This document shows, piece after piece, positions 30,023 through 34,731 of a stretch of DNA of 34,731 nucleotides (position 1 is the first letter of the stretch; every line of letters begins with the position of its first letter). The notes under the pieces were generated by a model that was not told the origin of the DNA, did not search any database, and saw nothing but the letters and a program-made list of their open reading frames with translations. Made by a program: the position numbers and the translations under genes. This DNA is from Candidatus Sysuiplasma acidicola (lineage in GTDB: Archaea > Thermoplasmatota > Thermoplasmata > Sysuiplasmatales > Sysuiplasmataceae): assembly GCA_019721035.1 (NCBI GenBank), contig JAHEAA010000021.1, forward strand, positions 1 to 34,731. The letters are read 5' to 3'.

Positions 30023-31630
30023 TTGGTGAAACATTCCATAAAGCGTATAGGCGCAGTTGTAATCAGCGTTATCATAATTCTTGCTGTGCTTTTCGCGCAT
30101 CCTTGGATTGGTCACAATCTCAGCAATCGGGGAAAAAATACAACAGGTATACCAATCGGTTTTTCCGTCTCTCCGGATATTACTTCATCACAGCTCTTAG
30201 CTGTTTATATTCAGGTGTGGTCAGCCAATCCACCGATGCAGCGTTTTTCAACCGCTAAGAACATACCTCAGCTACTGGGAATCTGGGCTAATTCGACGGG
30301 CGTGGTATCTGGATACCTCCCATTCTATTTTCTCGATATCGCCTCAAATTGGTCGGGATTCTTCAGGTCTGCGGGTCAGCTGGGGGCTGAAACTTCTTTC
30401 ACTGCACAGTTAACCTATTATTTTTACTACAACAAGACGACCGACCAAGTGATCCTTTATTCCGATCAGTTGCCTTACAATCCCCTGCAGGTGAATCGCA
30501 GCTCTGTCTTTTCTATTAACTTGCATCCTTCATTAATTGGCAGACCACACATCTTTGTCAACAGTACTGCCACCACTGGAGTTTCATCCGCTTCTGCTTC
30601 AGCGCTCAGCAATGATCCGAGCCAGGGTCAGACAAGATGGGTATTGATGAAGAGGACAACATTTGGCACTGTGACCAGCCCTGTAGAGATTCCTATTGCA
30701 TGGGCAAATGACACAGGAGGGAATACGCAGATAATCACATCAGTAACAATTGGCGCCATAAATAACGAAGTAGGGTGGACTACAGGGCAGGGATATAACG
30801 AGAGCAGTAAGTACTCTTTCTATTTGTCAACAGGTAGTAGTTATACTTCCCCTTCGAATGTTTCAGTGAGTACCGAAACATTTGCTGTTACCTCGCCCAA
30901 TGCCAGTCAAAGAGAATCGGCAGGCTTCATCTATGCAAATGGCTCACTAGAGGCTGACATTTATCAAGAACAGGAATACGAATGCTTTGCCTCTGTCGGC
31001 GGGGAGGTTTGTATGTGGGTAAACCTTTCCATCTATGAAACGATACCACTTATAGACATAGTAAACACGCAGAGTTCTAATGGCAATACTCTTTTTCAAT
31101 TGGGATACGTGTACGATGGGTATGATGCGTACAGCCCTTATACGAGTCCACAGGCGATAAGTACATTGAACTGGCCGGCAAATCTCATAAAGAAGTTTTA
31201 TACCAACCTCAGTGCGGGCAGTGAAGTCCAGTGGTCAACTGTTTACTCTTCAATAACCGGCAGTGACAACAACCTTGGAGCGGATATCTTTGGCATTTTA
31301 TCAATTGGTCTTAGCTTTCTGGGGGTCATAACTGCAGCAGCAGTTGCGACAGGTTGGATTCCCGGTGATGGATGGGCCGCAATAGCAGCGGATGATGCCA
31401 ATACTCTTGGCATGTATGCGAGTGTAGCATCGCTTCTATCAAACGGAATAATGAACGCCAAGAGCAGCACAGTCATTTTTTCCGGGGACATCTTAAACAA
31501 CGGATATCCCACACCAACTCAAGGCAATACTATTGCACTTGTTATCTATTCACTTAACCTTGAGACATCGATTAGCGGTACTGACTATATCCTGCCTGTC
31601 TTTGACGGAGTCGGAGCTCCCAATCCATAG
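30023..31630 (+). CDS. Large membrane-anchored ectodomain protein, paralogue 2
   Basis: A 535-residue protein with a basic N terminus (MVKHSIKR), a membrane segment at about 9-27 and a long ectodomain full of serine, threonine, tyrosine and possible N-glycosylation sites. It is a divergent relative of the product at 25581, with shared blocks in the same order (listed there); the C-terminal block starts at residue 483. Near the end a hydrophobic segment (about 425-448, IFGILSIGLSFLGVITAAAV) could be a second membrane span or a hairpin; the other paralogue also has a hydrophobic region here (LPLGGVMTSFMNW). Two cysteines (ECFASVGGEVC) may form a disulfide. The start is TTG at 30023 or GTG at 30026. 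No function is recognised. Confidence 0.78.
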   Translation: MVKHSIKRIGAVVISVIIILAVLFAHPWIGHNLSNRGKNTTGIPIGFSVSPDITSSQLLAVYIQVWSANPPMQRFSTAKNIPQLLGIWANSTGVVSGYLPFYFLDIASNWSGFFRSAGQLGAETSFTAQLTYYFYYNKTTDQVILYSDQLPYNPLQVNRSSVFSINLHPSLIGRPHIFVNSTATTGVSSASASALSNDPSQGQTRWVLMKRTTFGTVTSPVEIPIAWANDTGGNTQIITSVTIGAINNEVGWTTGQGYNESSKYSFYLSTGSSYTSPSNVSVSTETFAVTSPNASQRESAGFIYANGSLEADIYQEQEYECFASVGGEVCMWVNLSIYETIPLIDIVNTQSSNGNTLFQLGYVYDGYDAYSPYTSPQAISTLNWPANLIKKFYTNLSAGSEVQWSTVYSSITGSDNNLGADIFGILSIGLSFLGVITAAAVATGWIPGDGWAAIAADDANTLGMYASVASLLSNGIMNAKSSTVIFSGDILNNGYPTPTQGNTIALVIYSLNLETSISGTDYILPVFDGVGAPNP

Positions 31631-31639
31631 AGTAATCAG

Positions 31640-31882
31640 TTATAATCTTGTCAGAAATTCGAACACCATGATGCCCATGCATCTGAATAAGGACAACGAG
31701 GTATGCAAAGTGGAGTTCGATGATGAAACCCCGAATAAGATAGGGGTCGGGAAATTTCGTAGCATGAAGGTTTCAGCGTCTGTCGTTGCCATAAGGTGTT
31801 CACTAGCCACGTTTACCATCAGCTTCAGTTCGATGCCGTTGAACCTTACCCGTGACAAAATGACATTCTTGAACCGTGCCAT
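31640..31882 (-). CDS. Possible small protein, doubtful
   Basis: An 80-codon frame starting MARFKNVILSRVRFNGIELK. The N-terminal half has protein-like hydrophobic alternation (NGIELKLMVNVASEHLM), and the rest is less convincing. No promoter or ribosome-binding site stands out. It converges on paralogue 2, ending 10 bases from its stop. It could be a remnant. The rest of 31883-32018 shows no feature except a short inverted repeat GCCAA/TTGGC at about 31924-31935. Confidence 0.25.
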   Translation of the reverse strand: MARFKNVILSRVRFNGIELKLMVNVASEHLMATTDAETFMLRNFPTPILFGVSSSNSTLHTSLSLFRCMGIMVFEFLTRL

Positions 31883-32018
31883 GTAAGAACCAGCCTTCCC
31901 ATCCTTCTCCAAAGACCCACTTCGCCAAAATTGGCAAATACCGGACCACCGCTTACAAAGGGCAAGTGAGGAAGGGAGAAAGAGAATTATAGGCAGAAAA
32001 AAGGCTTTCTCTACATTA

Positions 32019-32632
32019 TTGGTAGTTGCTGGATGCATAGTGTTTCTGTGGACTGCATTTTCGTTAACATCACAACCGGGATCGCTACAACTGAGGGGCG
32101 AGATCACACAAACTCATTCTTTAATCAGTTCTGGGATACCCGATACTCTGCCACCTGTTCTCAAAGATTCAACGCTTGTTGGATCCTTAAATTCATCGCA
32201 CACTATTTCGATAACTGTTGTCCTGAGCGAGAATATGGCAACTGCAGACGATTATCTAAGAAGTATCTCCAATACTCAATCTAGCCTTTATCACAGATTC
32301 CTGACACCCACTCAATTTTATGGAATGTTCGGGCCGAATAGCTTATCAATATCCCTTGTGAGGGAATGGCTATCAGCCGAAGGAATCACCAACATAAGTT
32401 CCAGCTTTTACGGCCAGCTGACATTTGTAGCCAATGTGTCAGAAATAGATGTTCTTTTCTGTGTGAGCCTGAACGTGTATTCATACTCGGGCGAGCTTTA
32501 TTAAGGGGTATCTCAAGTGAAAGTTTACCTATCCCGATATACAGGGATGGGTATGGCGCCGGAGCGGACATCGTGCACTCGGCAGCAACGATAGATAAAC
32601 TTTCAAGTGGTAAACCGCTTAGAGGGCTGTGA
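32019..32632 (+). pseudogene. Broken S53 peptidase (sedolisin) propeptide gene
   Basis: The first frame holds a membrane-type leader (LLVVAGCIVFLWTAFSLTS) and then text matching the pro-kumamolisin activation domain: SITVVLSENMATADDYLRSI, SSLYHRFLTPTQFYGMFGPN, VREWLSAEGITNISS, and FVANVSEIDVLF. It stops at 32502-32504 after YSYSGELY. The expected continuation (RGISSESLPIPIYRDGYGAG) is in another frame, ending at 32632, so there is a frameshift near 32500. The catalytic domain is absent. No good start codon is present; the basic stretch RKKAFSTL upstream is open but lacks ATG. The gene is dead, but shows that an acid-active secreted protease once lay here. Confidence 0.75.
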
Positions 32633-32720
32633 AGTGTCAACGCATGGGCTATCGTTCAGGGTGTTGCATAGTACAAAATAAAGAGCCAAACCGCAAACTA
32701 TTCAGTGGTGTTACCATTGT

Positions 32721-33095
32721 TTGAGGAATTTTGTGAGGAAGATGGTAAGCAATAAGCTGAGAGACGTAATATTGACTCTTATCTCAGGATTCCTTACCTC
32801 TTTAGCATCCTTGGCATACAACTACAAGTGGGCGACACTCGTTGTTTTTGGAAAAGTATCTTATGGAATTGCATTTGGTTATCCCACCGGATTCATAACT
32901 ACAGTAGCTAATGGAAGCACGTCTGACTATGTGGGGTCTGCCGTTACATTTAAATTTGGAAATTATTATTTTATCCCAATCGCCTTCGGAATCGATTTGG
33001 TGTTTTGGACCATCCTCTCTGGAATTATTATTGAGTTGTTTAAGTGGGGTAGGCACAATCGAAAAACAAGAAAGCATAGCCGCATTAATTCGTAA
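32721..33095 (+). CDS. Small membrane protein, unknown function
   Basis: A 124-residue protein with a basic N terminus (RNFVRKMVSNKLRD), a hydrophobic region at about 16-55 that may hold two spans, a short polar loop with an N-glycosylation-type site (NGS), a second hydrophobic segment at about 83-105 and a strongly basic C-terminal tail (KWGRHNRKTRKHSRINS). The start is TTG at 32721; GTG at 32733 and ATG at 32742 are alternatives. A weak TATA-like AAAATAAAG lies at about 32674-32682. No family is recognised. The open frame beyond its stop (33096-33350) is in the same phase and is listed separately. Confidence 0.6.
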   Translation: MRNFVRKMVSNKLRDVILTLISGFLTSLASLAYNYKWATLVVFGKVSYGIAFGYPTGFITTVANGSTSDYVGSAVTFKFGNYYFIPIAFGIDLVFWTILSGIIIELFKWGRHNRKTRKHSRINS

Positions 33096-33179
33096 CGATT
33101 CGTTGCCGGGTTAACAGATACTTGCCCGGAAGTTCCGAGCTCTCAAGTTACAAGTGGATACTTCATCCCGCCGAAGAGA

Positions 33180-33350
33180 TTGAGCAGCTTCTCCTACCCA
33201 TCTGTGAACCCTGAGGTCCCATTGTGGATGGATTTTTTTCTATCGAAAGCTCACGACGGATATATTAGAGAGGGAATCCAACTCCTGAGTAAACGTCAAG
33301 AGGAGATTTTATCGCGAAGAGTGCGCTCCGCCCATGACGATGGCATTTGA
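33180..33350 (+). pseudogene. Fragment or small gene in phase with the membrane protein
   Basis: The frame following the TAA at 33093-33095 stays open to a TGA at 33348-33350. Its later part reads like protein: GYFIPPKRLSSFSYPSVNPE, then a helical MDFFLSKAHDGYIREGIQLL. Possible starts are TTG at 33180 and ATG at 33228; neither has a clear ribosome-binding site. It could be a short gene, or the C-terminal end of a decayed one. Confidence 0.35.
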
Positions 33351-33401
33351 GTGATGCAGAGGGCAGTGACGTAAACGTCGAGGCGTTCATGATTACTGTA
33401 T

Positions 33402-33614
33402 TCACTCGATTTTCCTGACAGCATCTAACAGCTGATAAGTGGTCCTTTCATCGTTGTGGAAAGAAGCATGGACCAACATGCAGACCATTGCGGTCTTGGG
33501 CTTGGACAGTCTGTCGGGCAAATCACGGACGAAGCTGCGTACCACGGGATCGTCGATGTATCTTTGCACTGTTGCCTTAAGCTCCCGGATGTCTGAGAGT
33601 TCTTTCGTAAAAAT
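33402..33614 (-). CDS. Small protein without a standard start codon
   Basis: On the minus strand a clean 70-codon frame (FTKELSDIRELKATVQRYID, PVVRSFVRDLPDRLSKPKT, ASFHNDERTTYQLLDAVRKI) ends at TGA 33404-33402. It is helical and charged, with no membrane segment. It is in the same phase as the recombinase and follows its stop directly, with only 27 nucleotides between that stop and the first codon given here. There is no ATG near the beginning. A TATA-like TTAAATAC is centred near 33635, which would place leaderless transcription at an ATT codon at 33614. GTG in ATVQRY is a later possible start. It could be a small gene next to the recombinase, or part of a longer protein cut by a stop codon. 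Confidence 0.5.
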   Translation of the reverse strand: MFTKELSDIRELKATVQRYIDDPVVRSFVRDLPDRLSKPKTAMVCMLVHASFHNDERTTYQLLDAVRKIE

Positions 33615-33641
33615 TGATGTGCCTGTTGAGTATTTAATTAT

Positions 33642-34731
33642 TCACCCGGGCAGTCGAATAACTGCCTTGTCGCGGTCAATTACTGAAACAAACTCCCAGC
33701 CTTCTTTCAGGTAGTTTTCGATATCCTTCTGCGAAACGACCTTCTGCCTGTTTCCATTGTTCACCAGGTTGCTCACAACCTTTTGTTTTATGAGCTCAGA
33801 GATTTTGCTTTCAGGAATTTGCTCTATTCCACCCAGTGCATCTATTTCTTCCTCAGTATATCCGATTGATTTCAGGATGACTGAATGTACGTGGGCGCCA
33901 GACTCGTGGTGGGAAGCAGATGTTTCCAGATATTCAGAGCACTGATCGTAACTGTTCCTCATATCCGTAATGACGTCTTCAGGCAACCTGTTCTTGTTTG
34001 TGGTGTACGTCGCCTCAATGTCCCCTACATGTCCCATGAAAAACATCCTGTAGGCATGCGAAATCCGCTGCCTGCTCTCTGCTATCATGAGCTGAGTATC
34101 AAAAAATGAGCGCCAGACATACGGTCTCTGTGTGAGTCCGACTGCCCTCATTGCCACCCTTATCTCATTGCCTATCTTCGTCGTCCTGAGGAACGGACTT
34201 CTGTCGACCACGCCTGGGAAACGGCTTTTGCCGAAATGGGCAGACGAAGTGGCTATTATTCCTGTATCCGGTGTGAGCCTTTCACCCGCTCTGGCTCTTT
34301 CATTCAGATATTCGGTAAGAACATCGCACCCCTCACGGCTCAAAAAGGCTACGTACTGCCTCCTGGATTTTGACAGTTCGGGTGGAACGACAATCATTGC
34401 CGGAACAGTCTGCGCTGATACTCTGTTGTCTTTCAGACTGAAATCCTTTACGTCCGATATCTTCAGGCCGCTGACGCCGAGATAATCGCATAGTGTCTCA
34501 ATTCGCAAGCCTGCATGTGAAATAAGTATGATGGCAGAACGGGTCCTCAGGGAGGTGGTCGGCGCGTACAGGACTCTTTTCAGCTCCTCCTGCGTTGGCA
34601 CCCTTTCGTCTCTCAGCGTAGGGCGTCTTTGAGTGTTCGCTATCTTTATGCGCCGCTGTATTTGTTTGCCCGAGAATTCCGCCCAACTCTTGATGGCTTT
34701 CAGATGATTGGCGATGTATCCCGGGGAATAT
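33642..34731 (-). CDS. Tyrosine recombinase (integrase), N terminus beyond window
   Basis: A site-specific recombinase of the phage-integrase superfamily. The frame is open to the window edge, and the part upstream of the GTG at 34601 encodes a core-binding segment (GYIANHLKAIKSWAEFSGKQ), so that GTG is not the true start. The catalytic domain contains the first arginine in SHAGLRIETL, the second motif with WRSFFDTQL, the GH pair in FFMGHVGDIEATY, and the probable nucleophile tyrosine in EATYTTNKNR. The roughly 100-residue tail after the tyrosine (SKISELIKQKVVSNLV and onwards) is of the type found in archaeal integrases. It may belong to an integrated element extending right. Intact so far as seen. 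Confidence 0.87.
   Translation of the reverse strand, partial: YSPGYIANHLKAIKSWAEFSGKQIQRRIKIANTQRRPTLRDERVPTQEELKRVLYAPTTSLRTRSAIILISHAGLRIETLCDYLGVSGLKISDVKDFSLKDNRVSAQTVPAMIVVPPELSKSRRQYVAFLSREGCDVLTEYLNERARAGERLTPDTGIIATSSAHFGKSRFPGVVDRSPFLRTTKIGNEIRVAMRAVGLTQRPYVWRSFFDTQLMIAESRQRISHAYRMFFMGHVGDIEATYTTNKNRLPEDVITDMRNSYDQCSEYLETSASHHESGAHVHSVILKSIGYTEEEIDALGGIEQIPESKISELIKQKVVSNLVNNGNRQKVVSQKDIENYLKEGWEFVSVIDRDKAVIRLPG

Noticed and set aside
33642-34601. Treating the GTG at 34601 as the recombinase start
   Set aside because: The same frame continues upstream to the window edge and encodes a core-binding segment expected ahead of the catalytic domain.
1-34731. CRISPR arrays, rRNA genes or a replication origin
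   Set aside because: No regularly spaced short repeats, no rRNA-like stretches and no cluster of origin boxes with an Orc1/Cdc6 gene were seen.

Overview
The window looks like archaeal chromosome, most likely from the class Thermoplasmata or a near relative. The reasons are a ribosomal protein eS1/S3Ae gene, an elongator tRNA-Met with an intron at the archaeal 37/38 position and a bulge-helix-bulge fold, a Dpo4-type Y-family polymerase, pyruvoyl-dependent arginine decarboxylase, an ArsA-like ATPase, and TATA boxes about 25-29 bases ahead of many start codons (leaderless transcripts, often with GTG or TTG starts). A decayed S53 (acid-protease) propeptide and many membrane-anchored secreted proteins fit an acidophile. 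The genus cannot be decided from sequence alone.

Left edge (1-2.1 kb): an IS3-family element cut by the window edge, with overlapping orfA/orfB and a slippery A-run; a short coiled-coil protein; a gene remnant; and the intron-containing tRNA-Met on the minus strand.

Core region (2.1-21.4 kb): rps3ae, then a tight operon lipA - E1alpha - E1beta - E2 - E3 - lipB. It encodes a complete 2-oxoacid dehydrogenase together with the octanoyltransferase (LipB) and lipoyl synthase (LipA) that would build lipoate on E2. Next come arginine decarboxylase, a zinc-ribbon/winged-helix protein, an integral membrane protein behind DNA polymerase IV, an anchored exoprotein, a site-2 protease, adenylate kinase with a zinc LID, a decayed membrane-protein gene, a GH18-like surface glycosidase, an MFS transporter, an ArsA-like ATPase with a small helical protein and a DUF202 protein, a YcaQ/AlkX-like DNA glycosylase, and a zinc-finger protein.

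Accessory region (21.5-34.7 kb): anchored exoproteins, a ribbon-helix-helix/PIN toxin-antitoxin pair with a perfect operator, two copies of a roughly 750-bp element carrying transposase remnants, two divergent paralogues of a large membrane-anchored ectodomain protein, a complete ISH3-like insertion sequence with 15-bp terminal repeats and a TACCC target duplication, a broken S53 propeptide gene, and a tyrosine recombinase running off the right edge. Many frames here are decayed, and the surface genes look richer in A+T by eye than the core operons.

The observations most worth following are a nested multi-stem structure at 23738-23865, stacked hairpins at 27340-27428, the paralogous ectodomain pair set among repeats and an IS, the self-contained lipoylation/dehydrogenase operon in an archaeon, and a clean 70-codon frame without a usual start codon just behind the recombinase.
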